This document shows, in pieces, positions 46,666-54,353 of a DNA stretch of 64,000 nucleotides. The stretch spans positions 992,001 to 1,056,000 of the forward strand of contig NZ_JAPDUW010000001.1 in assembly GCF_026015295.1 (NCBI RefSeq). Direction: 5' to 3'. Positions within the stretch are counted from its first letter, which is position 1; each line of letters opens with the position of its first letter. The translations under genes and the position numbers were made by a program. Below the pieces are notes generated by a model that saw nothing but the letters and a program-made list of their open reading frames with translations, did not search any database and was not told where the DNA came from. The stretch is from Segatella copri (lineage in GTDB: Bacteria > Bacteroidota > Bacteroidia > Bacteroidales > Bacteroidaceae).

Positions 46666-47223
46666 ATGAAACAAAACGATAAAAATATAAAAGAGATACG
46701 AATATACCATAGCCTTTGGAAGAATATTCTTCTGACTGTTGGTTGTTTTGCTTTTGCTGCAGGTGGATATTTCATACTCCATGATGCTAATACCTCATGG
46801 CCAACAAAAGTATTTGGCGGTATAGGATGCATGGTGTTTTTTGGTTGTGGCGGAATGCTTATGTTTATGATGACTTTGTATAACATAACTACTCATATAC
46901 CATTTTTGATAATCCATGACGATAGGCTTGACATTTACGAACAGCGCAAGAGAACATATCGAACAATCTATTTTAAAGATGTGGAGCAATTTCGCCTAAT
47001 TAGTATATATTCTAACAACTACATAGCCATTGATTATTGTACAGTACCTTTGATGCGTAAGATGGAAAATGCTTCATGTCTAACCCAACGTATGATGAAA
47101 TTTAATGTGTCTGTATCAGGAGCAATAGAAAGCATCCTCGTGCAGAATCTGACAATGAGGGGTAAGGACATATGCAATACTTTGAACAATCGAATGAAAA
47201 TATGGAGGTCGAACTGCAATTAA
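46666..47223 (+). CDS. STM3941-family membrane protein
   Basis: A 185-residue protein with two membrane helices (about 20-40 and 52-75) and a PH-like C-terminal domain (IPFLIIHDDRLDIYEQRKRT; IYFKDVEQFRLISIYSN). STM3941-family proteins recur as cargo near toxin-immunity genes; molecular role unknown. It is the only complete rightward gene in the cargo part and is flanked by direct repeat b. Confidence 0.75.
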   Translation: MKQNDKNIKEIRIYHSLWKNILLTVGCFAFAAGGYFILHDANTSWPTKVFGGIGCMVFFGCGGMLMFMMTLYNITTHIPFLIIHDDRLDIYEQRKRTYRTIYFKDVEQFRLISIYSNNYIAIDYCTVPLMRKMENASCLTQRMMKFNVSVSGAIESILVQNLTMRGKDICNTLNNRMKIWRSNCN

Positions 47224-47273
47224 TAATTGTGCTGTTGAGTTTTTATAGCACAAGACAAATACTTTATTGAAAA

Positions 47274-47300
47274 GCGGATTAGGAGAGATTCCGTTTCAAT
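47274..47300. repeat. direct repeat b, copy 2
   Basis: GCGGATTAGGAGAGATTCCG then TTTCAAT; partner of 46491-46517. Confidence 0.75.
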
Positions 47301-47324
47301 AAACAATATAGTCCTTGGATACTT

Positions 47325-47739
47325 TTACATTTTACTAATATCATCATCAAGTTGTTTCCTCCAGATTAAAGTTCCGATACCTGAAAAGATGAACGTGAAA
47401 ATTAAAGCTGCTTGGGCATAACCGACAGGCAAATAATCTCCTTCAAAAAAAAAGATAATCAGTTTTTGAAGAATAGTATAATTTAGGAAAATACCCTGAC
47501 TTTATCTTGTCCAAAATTCGATCTCCCGTATGTAATGCATATTGTTTTGATTTATAGGTTATAAGAATTGTATTTGAACTCTTATAGTTACTTTTTTCCT
47601 TAAATCCATTATATGTATAACCAGTAATAGGCTCCTGTGTCTTTTCTATATAGTTGCCGTATAAATGGCATAGATACAAAACAAGAGTTAAAACTAATCC
47701 TGCGCAAAAAATTGTCTTAAATAATGTTTTAATCTTCAT
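47325..47739 (-). pseudogene. small membrane protein gene, frameshifted in a 9-base homopolymer
   Basis: The frame from 47739 reads signal/TM (MKIKTLFKTIFCAGLVLTLV) and a DUF3592-like beta domain (NTILITYKSKQYALHTGDRI) and stops at 47443, right after a run of nine T on its strand (47445-47453). Dropping one T continues the frame as EGDYLPVGYAQAALIFTFIF then SGIGTLIWRKQLDDDISKM, giving the second TM helix expected of such proteins and a stop at 47325. Either a mutation, a phase-variable tract or a read error. Confidence 0.75.
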
Positions 47740-47831
47740 ATTCTTACGATTTTATAATAGTGTTATAATTGATTGTGTAATTACGGACTTTGCATCATCA
47801 AAGGACATATCTCGTTGATCTACTAAAGTAA

Positions 47832-47901
47832 GTATTATCCTCTATTGATTCGTTCTACCAATTCGTCTGGTGTAAGTATCTCCATCTTAGAGAAAACAAA
47901 C
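47832..47901. repeat. direct repeat c, copy 1
   Basis: 70 bases, 66 identical to 49439-49508. On the minus strand it encodes the last residues of the ORF6N-protein tail (FSKMEILTPDELVERINRG). The pair brackets two lipoprotein genes. Confidence 0.85.
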
Positions 47902-47994
47902 TCTTCATCATAAATAAATTGTTTGCATTAGCTTCGATAGCCCAATTCCCATGATTCCACATTGCCGATAGTTGATACCGCCAGTTCGTCTCAT

Positions 47995-48684
47995 TCATTT
48001 CGAGATTGGATCTGTTTTGCCCATAATACTAAGAAAGTACTCTCCCCCTAAATAGCCATCAATTTCTTGGACAATTACATTGTCAACAATAATTGATTTG
48101 AGTTCCAGTTGGATCCTTCCTGGAGAGATAGGACGCTTGTCTGCATCAAAAACAAATTGCGAAGGACATTTAAAGTTGAAAAGCACAAGATGCTGCTTTC
48201 CGCCATAGTTCAGTGTCACAGGTACTTTGCTATCGCTATATATGATTTTCCCCATTTTGCTCGCTTCTCCTGTTTCTTCGTCTGAGCTTGCAAAAGAATA
48301 AGGTATCGAAATATCATAATCGGGCAACAGCTTGACTGCTTCTGCCAATTTAGTATCTTTTATAACAAAACTTATCCAGCTGATTGGGACTTGCTGTAAG
48401 GTGACAGTCCGGTTTTCGTACCCTCCAAAAGTGTAGTGGATGATAGGTTGACCATTTTCTGTGACCTCACCCTTCCATAAACTTTTATAATCCATCTGTT
48501 CTTGCGATGCATTATAGATTACAGGAATGAATATACTGCTGTATTGTCCTTTAAGCTCATTACTCAACTCCTCAATTACACTTTGACGCTGGAAGTAAGA
48601 ATCCACATAAGTAGGATCCTCATGGCATCCGTTTAAACTAATCATGGCTGAAATAGCCACAATGACCATTGATATCTTTTTCAT
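47995..48684 (-). CDS. DUF4840-like lipoprotein (cargo)
   Basis: A 229-residue lipoprotein (MKKISMVIVAISAMISLNGC). The body is beta-rich with ISWISFVIKDTKLAEAVK and FNFKCPSQFVFDADKRPI, resembling DUF4840 proteins of Bacteroidota. It overlaps the upstream lipoprotein gene by 47 bases, so the two are translationally coupled. Confidence 0.7.
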   Translation of the reverse strand: MKKISMVIVAISAMISLNGCHEDPTYVDSYFQRQSVIEELSNELKGQYSSIFIPVIYNASQEQMDYKSLWKGEVTENGQPIIHYTFGGYENRTVTLQQVPISWISFVIKDTKLAEAVKLLPDYDISIPYSFASSDEETGEASKMGKIIYSDSKVPVTLNYGGKQHLVLFNFKCPSQFVFDADKRPISPGRIQLELKSIIVDNVIVQEIDGYLGGEYFLSIMGKTDPISK

Positions 48685-49390
48685 TGCTATTGTTTTTATT
48701 ATATAACGGCGAGACTATATTATTATTGTTATGTTCAGAGTCTATCGTATAGTTTACGTTTGCATCGTAACCATAAGCTTTCTTGGTTGCCTCAAGTTCG
48801 TTGTCCGTCATGCGCTGATAAATCACCATGCCGTAGAATGGTTTCAGATTTCCATTCTCATCGGTTGCATCGCCCAGTTTCTGCATGGTGTGCATTTGCA
48901 AATAATTTGACTCTGTTTTTGTGAGGAGTAAAACTTGCATATAGCGGCTTTGCATACTTTGACTTGCCGAACCGCGCATGATGAATCCTGTTACAGCATC
49001 ATAAAACCATTCTGTCTTGTTATATGACTTACCATCGGTATCGCCATGGTGGAAACCTATCAGATGACCGTCTGACTCATACCAATAATCCATATATCCA
49101 CCGCCATAAACTGTCTTGCGGTAGTCTGTTTGTGAAAGTCTGCCGTTATCCTGCACTTTATACATGCCTATGACTTTCCATCCATAGCCCTTTACCTTAT
49201 TTTCAATGTCAGCAGCACTTACGGGCTTTAATCCTTTAAACACACAGCATCCATCGTTGTTAATAATATAAGTCCTATCGAACTCATAGTCAATAACTGT
49301 AACTGGTCCGCTAGGTTCCTCAGTCATATCACAACCTGTAAAAGAAACGATGCTGAGCATCGCCATCAAAAAAATCCAAATCCTTTTCAT
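48638..49390 (-). CDS. lipoprotein of unknown function (cargo)
   Basis: A 250-residue lipoprotein (MKRIWIFLMAMLSIVSFTGC). Mature part has Tyr/Gly-rich strands (TVYGGGYMDYWYESDGHLIG) and no motif I can name. The last 16 residues are encoded within the start of the next gene. Confidence 0.7.
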   Translation of the reverse strand: MKRIWIFLMAMLSIVSFTGCDMTEEPSGPVTVIDYEFDRTYIINNDGCCVFKGLKPVSAADIENKVKGYGWKVIGMYKVQDNGRLSQTDYRKTVYGGGYMDYWYESDGHLIGFHHGDTDGKSYNKTEWFYDAVTGFIMRGSASQSMQSRYMQVLLLTKTESNYLQMHTMQKLGDATDENGNLKPFYGMVIYQRMTDNELEATKKAYGYDANVNYTIDSEHNNNNIVSPLYNKNNSNEKDINGHCGYFSHD

Positions 49391-49438
49391 TGCTTACTTT
49401 ATATTTATGTATTAAGTTCTTTTTCTTGAAATTTGTAT

Positions 49439-49508
49439 GTATTATCCTCTATTGATTCATTCCACCAATTCGTCTGGTGTAAGTATCTCCATCTTGGAGA
49501 AACCAAAC
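49439..49508. repeat. direct repeat c, copy 2
   Basis: Partner of 47832-47901; here it forms the 3' end of the ORF6N fragment gene. One of the four differences turns an Arg codon (CGA) into a stop (TGA), ending the protein at ELVE. Confidence 0.85.
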
Positions 49509-49936
49509 CACTTCTTGCCCAAGTCCTTAATGGATGCTCCTATATGATACACATCATCGTCTATACAAAGGAAGCGGTCATGTGATAAACGGAATGTTTC
49601 AACATCAATCGGTGCATATTGAGCATTATGACGGTCTATGTCGAGTTGGAACTGACGGCTTATCTGCTGAGTGTAGATGATTGCAGACACGTTATTGTCT
49701 CTTTTATCGAGCAATGTCAGTACAGTCTCGTCAACATAGTTGTCGATAAGGACAATACGTTTCTTTGAACTCTTAATCAAGTCGGACACGAAAGTATAGG
49801 CATCATAAACTTGCCCATTGTAGAACACACCCTGCTTCGGCTTTGCGTTGCCCTCGTCCAATCTACGGAACACTTCTTCTATACGCTTGTCGGATTCTTG
49901 CAAGTGTTGTTGCATTTCCAATTGATGGTATTCCAT
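49457..49936 (-). pseudogene. C-terminal fragment of an ORF6N-domain protein
   Basis: 159 codons read as the C-terminal half of Bacteroidota ORF6N-domain proteins: coiled helix (EYHQLEMQQHLQESDKRIEE), GVFYNGQVYDAYTFVSDLI, and a PLD-like module with RIVLIDNYVDE and HDRFLCIDDDVYHIGASIKD. The N-terminal ORF6N DNA-binding domain is missing; upstream in-frame sequence hits a stop after about 9 codons. A shortened but expressed protein cannot be excluded. Confidence 0.7.
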
Positions 49937-50283
49937 AGTCGAGAGACGCTTACAAACAATCTGCTAATTTAGGAAAGAATAACGAACCAATCCTAAATCG
50001 GCTTTCATTCCTAATAGACTGTAAATCAGTGATATTACATCACCTTACTATCCTTTCATTTCCGATGGTTAGACCCGCTTGGGATAATTGGTGGTTACTG
50101 GTGATTAGCGAAACCGCCGAACAGCAGAAAGTGATCGGCGCATGGCTCTGTGATTATGCGGAACACCAACAACAATTTGATGAAATAAAACATCGCCACA
50201 CACTCAATGAGGTTGGCGATGTTGCAGAAAGTCGGTATGATTAGAAGATTGATAGGGGGCGAGGGGGAATCAGTCTGTAATGA
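49937..50283. other. gap with a possible gene fragment
   Basis: A rightward open stretch at 50029-50244 ends in WWLLVISETAEQQKVIGAWL and further helical sequence. It lacks a promoter, ribosome-binding context and a recognisable family, so I do not call it a gene; it may be a remnant. Confidence 0.35.
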
Positions 50284-51123
50284 TTATTTCTTTATTATGA
50301 TAAATTCCACCTTTTGAAGCCCCTTTTTATGGACGTTGGCAAGAATAAGCGCATATCTGACCTCCTCGCCGGAGTTCATGGAGCGGATACGTGTAAACTC
50401 GTCTTCTGGAACGACATTCTTGAACATCGGGCCGGATGACTCGTTACGCACCAGACGAATTTTGTCGGTAAAGGGTGAAATGACATACGAGTAAGTTGCT
50501 TGATAAGGCACACTATGGAATTTCACCCAGTTCGGGTCTTTATGATCAAGGATATTTACCAGCCATATACGCGCCTTATCGTAAGATGGTAGCGGCGAAA
50601 CATTGTCATATTCAACTTTACCATTTATTTTACCTTCATCATCTACTACAATAGTGCTAGCTACGCCATACTTTTCGAAAGGACACAAGTCATAGTATTC
50701 TATGTCTGCTTCTGTTTTTATCTCTTTGTCAATCGGAATTTCAGGGTCTGCTACAAGCCTGTCTTGAAGAACACGGATAAGTTCATATCTGCGGTCGGAA
50801 GCATCCGCAGGTGGATTGGCGAGGATTGTGCGCTTTACCGAGAGATAATATTCGTGCCCGCGTTCATAGGTAAAGCCTTTTATCTGTTTAAATCCAAGGT
50901 CTTGCCATTCTTCGGAATCACCTTCCGTCTTGACGAGCAAGCACTCTATGGGGTTTTCCTTCATATCATCGCCCCACGCATACGTCACGCCTGTTTCTGC
51001 CGACACCAGCATCCTGATTTCTTTGACTGAATCTTTAGGCTCATCATCATCGCTACAAGCTGCCAGTCCTGCCATGGCGAGGAATGTCATGAGCAGCATT
51101 CTGAAAAAATTTATATTCATCAT
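50284..51123 (-). CDS. DUF4377-domain lipoprotein (cargo)
   Basis: A 279-residue lipoprotein with lipobox LAAC and acidic SDDDEPKD after it. Residues about 34-125 form DUF4377 (ENPIECLLVK, IKGFTYERGHEYYLSVKRT, NPPADASDRRYELIRVLQD). The remaining C-terminal half has no assigned domain. DUF4377 is common in META-type surface lipoproteins. Confidence 0.78.
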   Translation of the reverse strand: MMNINFFRMLLMTFLAMAGLAACSDDDEPKDSVKEIRMLVSAETGVTYAWGDDMKENPIECLLVKTEGDSEEWQDLGFKQIKGFTYERGHEYYLSVKRTILANPPADASDRRYELIRVLQDRLVADPEIPIDKEIKTEADIEYYDLCPFEKYGVASTIVVDDEGKINGKVEYDNVSPLPSYDKARIWLVNILDHKDPNWVKFHSVPYQATYSYVISPFTDKIRLVRNESSGPMFKNVVPEDEFTRIRSMNSGEEVRYALILANVHKKGLQKVEFIIIKK

Positions 51124-51275
51124 TCTTTTTAAATTTTAATTGTTCTCTACATAATAATAAACACCGAAAATGCAAAAATATTGCATTGCAAACACATTTT
51201 TAATTCCGAGAACTCTGTATCTTAGCCAAAAGCTCCTCAGACATCCATACCCTGTCAGCTCATGGGGAATTACAT

Positions 51276-51600
51276 TTAAAGAAAACGTGATCCAACTATG
51301 TCATTTCCCTCAGAAACGCCACTTACGTATATCTCCTTCTCTGACTCATTTGAAGAACACGAAACCTTGGCAACACTATCATCAGAAGAAGTTGCTGATA
51401 CTTTACCCTTAGCTCCATTAACATTCACCTTGCTGCCACTATCGGTATAGGTTTGTAAGAGTGTTAATAACAATCTGCTTACCAGTAATTATATCACCGA
51501 GTACTTCGTCTTCAGTGAGTTGGATTCCAGAATCATCATCGCTACAACTTGCCAAACAGAGCAAAGCTGCTAATGCCATAAGAATCATTCTAATTTTCAT
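51276..51600 (-). pseudogene. frameshifted lipoprotein gene
   Basis: From 51600 the frame gives a good lipoprotein signal (MKIRMILMALAALLCLASCS then DDDSG) and ITGKQIVINTL, then runs into a stop near 51446. The neighbouring frame continues as QTYTDSGSKVNVNGAKGK and VAKVSCSSNESEKEIYVSG to a stop at 51276. A single frameshift near 51465 separates the halves. Confidence 0.75.
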
Positions 51601-51693
51601 ACGCTTCTTGATATTAAAGGGTTATAATTATTCTATAAACGCAAAAGAAATCAAAAACTTGCATGAGATTTCAAGATTATTTTATTCCTTGTG

Positions 51694-52130
51694 TTATTTC
51701 ATCAATACAGGCTTATTATCGTAGCCGTTCATCTTGTTTGTCACTATTGTCGTTCCAAATAACCTCTGGTTCATGTACAGTTTGCAATGGTACTTTAACA
51801 ATAGAGTCAGAAGCCACTTTCTCATAGTCATTTGGTGAGTGATTGGTTTGCTCTACAAAGGTTTTCTTCTTGGAGAGACAGGCATGACGGAGCTTACTTT
51901 GTTCTACACTCTTGAATGGTGGCAGTAGGCATTTCGTAACAGTGTCAAAGACGTTATCCAAGATTCTAAGACAATTGGTTGCAAGCCTAAGTAATGCGAT
52001 ATGCGCTTGCGTATCTTGTCTGCTTTCAGATTATGTAAACCATGTTCACATTGCCCATTGTCTGCAACTCATTGACTGTGATACATGAAGTGGTGCGATT
52101 AAAATTATCGAAAAAAGCAACTGTGGAATA
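51694..52130 (-). pseudogene. Abi_2-type (AbiD/AbiF) abortive-infection gene remnant
   Basis: Minus-strand fragments in order: NELQTMGNVNMVY, then after a frameshift LKADKIRKRISHYLGLQPIV and ESWITSLTLLRNAYCHHSRV followed by TAG and NK. The HHSR-x-W-N motif of Abi_2 HEPN proteins has its Trp codon changed to TAG; another TAG lies about 16 codons later. The 5' part is not recognisable. The 5' limit is approximate. Confidence 0.7.
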
Positions 52131-52149
52131 ATATTTTTTAAGATAATAG

Positions 52150-52183
52150 TTTGCTCTAATCCAATATAAATCTGTATCTTTGC
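52150..52183 (+). promoter_or_regulatory. rightward promoter near the right end of element 1
   Basis: TTTG (52150-52153), 21-base spacer, TATCTTTGC (52175-52183). It points across the att junction at 52411. Confidence 0.65.
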
Positions 52184-52232
52184 AACCAGATAAGCGTTCT
52201 GTAACACAAGAAACGGAAGAGACTGAGAAACA

Positions 52233-52382
52233 ATGCATTGCATTTGTTTCCAGAATCTTACAAAAAAGGCTAAAAAGGAGCGGTACAACTTCATCGCTAA
52301 CAGGCTGAGAATAAGCACATTACATTTGTTATTCATTTTCTCTGCACTTGTAAAAAGGGTAGTTGTACCGTTTAAAAGATAA
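52233..52382 (+). CDS. small ORF behind the right-end promoter
   Basis: 49 codons from an ATG 43 bases after the predicted start of transcription; a basic first half (NLTKKAKKERYNFIANRLRI) is followed by a hydrophobic helix (LHLLFIFSALV). No family recognised; coding status uncertain. Confidence 0.3.
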   Translation: MHCICFQNLTKKAKKERYNFIANRLRISTLHLLFIFSALVKRVVVPFKR

Positions 52383-52410
52383 AAGCTTAACTATCAGCAA
52401 CATCCACATG

Positions 52411-52426
52411 TTGCATCGGAAAGTAA
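52411..52426. other. att core between element 1 and element 2
   Basis: TTGCATCGGAAAGTAA, identical to the mnmE 3' end at 35354-35369. The preceding bases differ (CACATG versus CACTT), consistent with a junction rather than a long duplication. Confidence 0.85.
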
Positions 52427-52470
52427 CCCCCTGGACAGCTCTAAAACGAACATTTTTATAACTGCTTGCA

Positions 52471-52496
52471 AGCCACCTACTTAGGTGGCTTTTTTC
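52471..52496 (+). terminator. terminator just inside element 2
   Basis: AGCCACCTA (52471-52479) pairs with TAGGTGGCT (52482-52490), followed by TTTTT. It lies 45 bases past the core, as in element 1. Confidence 0.85.
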
Positions 52497-52544
52497 GTCT
52501 TAACACATTCCATTTGTAATTTGCTGAAACCAATATTTTGGTGT

Positions 52545-52715
52545 ATTTTTGGCTCAAATTTCATTCGTGGCCCTCAATTCTGTGATCAAATGGAAAGCCA
52601 AAATTCTATTTTTGGACACTAATTGCAAAATCTGCAAACCTTTCCAGTGACCGACATTTCTCATGTTGGACACCATCATGAAAATTGCTGCAAAAACGTG
52701 AAAATTGCTGCAAAA
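52545..52715. promoter_or_regulatory. candidate arm-type sites and direct repeats, element 2
   Basis: ATTTTTGGC (52545-52553), TTTTGGACA (52610-52618), TTGGACA (52666-52672), then TGAAAATTGCTGCAAAA at 52679-52695 and again at 52699-52715 (20-base period). The first two also occur in element 1. The rest of the 329-base gap shows no ORF. Confidence 0.45.
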
Positions 52716-52755
52716 GAATTAGGGGGACTCATAGGGTACTAAATAGCAAACAAAA

Positions 52756-54264
52756 ATGAGGATTTTAAGAAAATGTGAGGTATGTGGTGAAGAGTTCATT
52801 GCTACCAAAATCACAAATAAGTATTGCTCCAAGAGGTGTGCTCGTGTTGTGCATCGGAAGAAAGAAGCCGAGAAAAAGAAAAAAGCAAGAGAAAGTAAGA
52901 AGGACGATGCTCAGAATTTGCAAAGTCTGGAAATCGCTTCTCGACCTTTCTTGACACCTTCAGATGTCGCATTTCTTCTTGGTGTTAGTGTTACTACTGT
53001 GTATCGATGCTTTTACTCTGGAACACTCAAAGCTGTCAGACTACGACGTAAGACATATGTTCGTCGTGAAGATCTTGATAAGTACTTTGAGGAAGCTGGT
53101 GCATACAAGAAGAAAAGCTATAAACGCAAAGATGACCAGGAGTATTATACTTTGCGTGAAATCATGGAGAAATATAATATCGGTCGCAAGGCCGTATGGG
53201 GACGCTGTGACCGTTTGGGTATTCCAAAAGTCTATGTAGGACGTAACACCTTCTTCAGTAAAAAGGCAGTTGATGCAAAGTTTGCAGACCTTCTTGAAGA
53301 AATCGATCTCGACAACTACTATACAATGGATCAGGTGATGGAGATGTATGGTATGACTCGAACTAACGCTATGAGTTTTGTAACCTATCACAAGGTACCA
53401 AGGGTAAACAGAAATGGTAAAGCCTATTACTCAAAGATACATATCGATAGTATCAAGCAAAAAGGCAATGAGGTAGATCCGGACTGGTACACTTACGAAG
53501 AGATTTCAGAAAAGTATGGCTTAACAAAGGATCAGATTAGCTACACTCTTAAAAATTATGATGTAAGGACAGAGAAGCGAGGTAAGTTCACGATGATCTA
53601 TAGAACCGACTTCGACAAGATTACTCAACAGCGAATGGGCAACACCAAGAAAGTGGAGAACCTGGATGGAACAGAACGTGTCATCTTCCAACCAAAAGCA
53701 CAGGAGCGAGCATGTCCTCCTACTCCAGAAGGATATTACTCAACTGAGGAAGTGGCAGAAATGTTCAAGATTACCATCAAGCATGTCGGTGTGATGACCA
53801 GAGAGAACAAAACTCCTAAAATAGCTCTTAAAAATTTCAACTTCTATGAGAAGAAGGCCATTGACATCCTGTATAATCAAAAGCATAAGTATGCGGATAT
53901 AAATGACTGGATCACTCCTGAAGAGATGAGAGATACCTACAAGATGACGCATGACGCAGTACGTTCATTCATCCACAGGCATAAGATACCTTCAAAAGTT
54001 GAATATGGAGTAACCTACTATTCAAAGCAGCACATCCAGGCGCTGAAGACTGGATATTTCGAAGGGAGAGAACGCTACTATTCCGTAGAAGAAGCAATGA
54101 AGAAGTATGGAATGACAAAGGATATTGTTCAGTATTACGTCAAGCATTACAAAGTCACTAAAGTAAAGAAGGGGCAATTCATGTTCTTTAGAAAAGAAGA
54201 ATTCGACAGACTCATGGAAAAACGTTTCAAAAATGATGATTTGAAAACAGATTATACTGAATAG
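52756..54264 (+). CDS. zinc finger plus seven tandem HTH modules
   Basis: A 502-residue protein. Cys4 finger at C7, C10, C24, C28 (CEVC...YCSKRC) and a Lys-rich helix, then seven excisionase-type winged HTH modules at about 65-112, 130-178, 188-236, 244-292, 327-374, 385-432 and 441-489. Each has an aromatic start (YYTLREIMEKYNI, YYTMDQVMEMYGM, WYTYEEISEKYGL, YYSTEEVAEMFKI) and a Tyr/Phe-Lys wing. It is the expanded counterpart of the four-module protein of element 1. Likely a sequence-reading DNA-binding protein of recombination or regulation. Confidence 0.85.
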   Translation: MRILRKCEVCGEEFIATKITNKYCSKRCARVVHRKKEAEKKKKARESKKDDAQNLQSLEIASRPFLTPSDVAFLLGVSVTTVYRCFYSGTLKAVRLRRKTYVRREDLDKYFEEAGAYKKKSYKRKDDQEYYTLREIMEKYNIGRKAVWGRCDRLGIPKVYVGRNTFFSKKAVDAKFADLLEEIDLDNYYTMDQVMEMYGMTRTNAMSFVTYHKVPRVNRNGKAYYSKIHIDSIKQKGNEVDPDWYTYEEISEKYGLTKDQISYTLKNYDVRTEKRGKFTMIYRTDFDKITQQRMGNTKKVENLDGTERVIFQPKAQERACPPTPEGYYSTEEVAEMFKITIKHVGVMTRENKTPKIALKNFNFYEKKAIDILYNQKHKYADINDWITPEEMRDTYKMTHDAVRSFIHRHKIPSKVEYGVTYYSKQHIQALKTGYFEGRERYYSVEEAMKKYGMTKDIVQYYVKHYKVTKVKKGQFMFFRKEEFDRLMEKRFKNDDLKTDYTE

Positions 54265-54353
54265 TATGATTTACTTTCTCTTTACTGCTGTCAATGTAGT
54301 ATTATTTAAGAATTTTGCAAACGAATTTTATTAATACAAAAATCAGATATATT

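Larger units (their letters stand above)
35370..52426. mobile_element. element 1: integrated element at mnmE
   Basis: About 17 kb bounded by the 16-bp att cores. It carries the multi-HTH protein, tyrosine integrase, membrane protein, HTH protein, DUF3987 and DUF6371 replication genes, then cargo. No relaxase, coupling protein or T4SS gene is present, so independent conjugation is unlikely; excision and transfer in trans by a helper element is the simplest model. Base composition is more AT-rich than the mnmE side. Confidence 0.85.

Noticed and set aside
50029..50244. 71-residue rightward ORF
   Set aside because: No promoter, family or ribosome-binding context; kept only as a possible remnant.
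42126..52130. Polymorphic toxin gene partner for the Imm11 protein
   Set aside because: No Rhs, PAAR, LXG or nuclease-toxin motif was found in the cargo region.
35370..52426. Relaxase, coupling protein or T4SS gene in element 1
   Set aside because: None of the frames shows relaxase His-triad motifs or conjugation ATPase motifs; the element seems to lack its own transfer genes.
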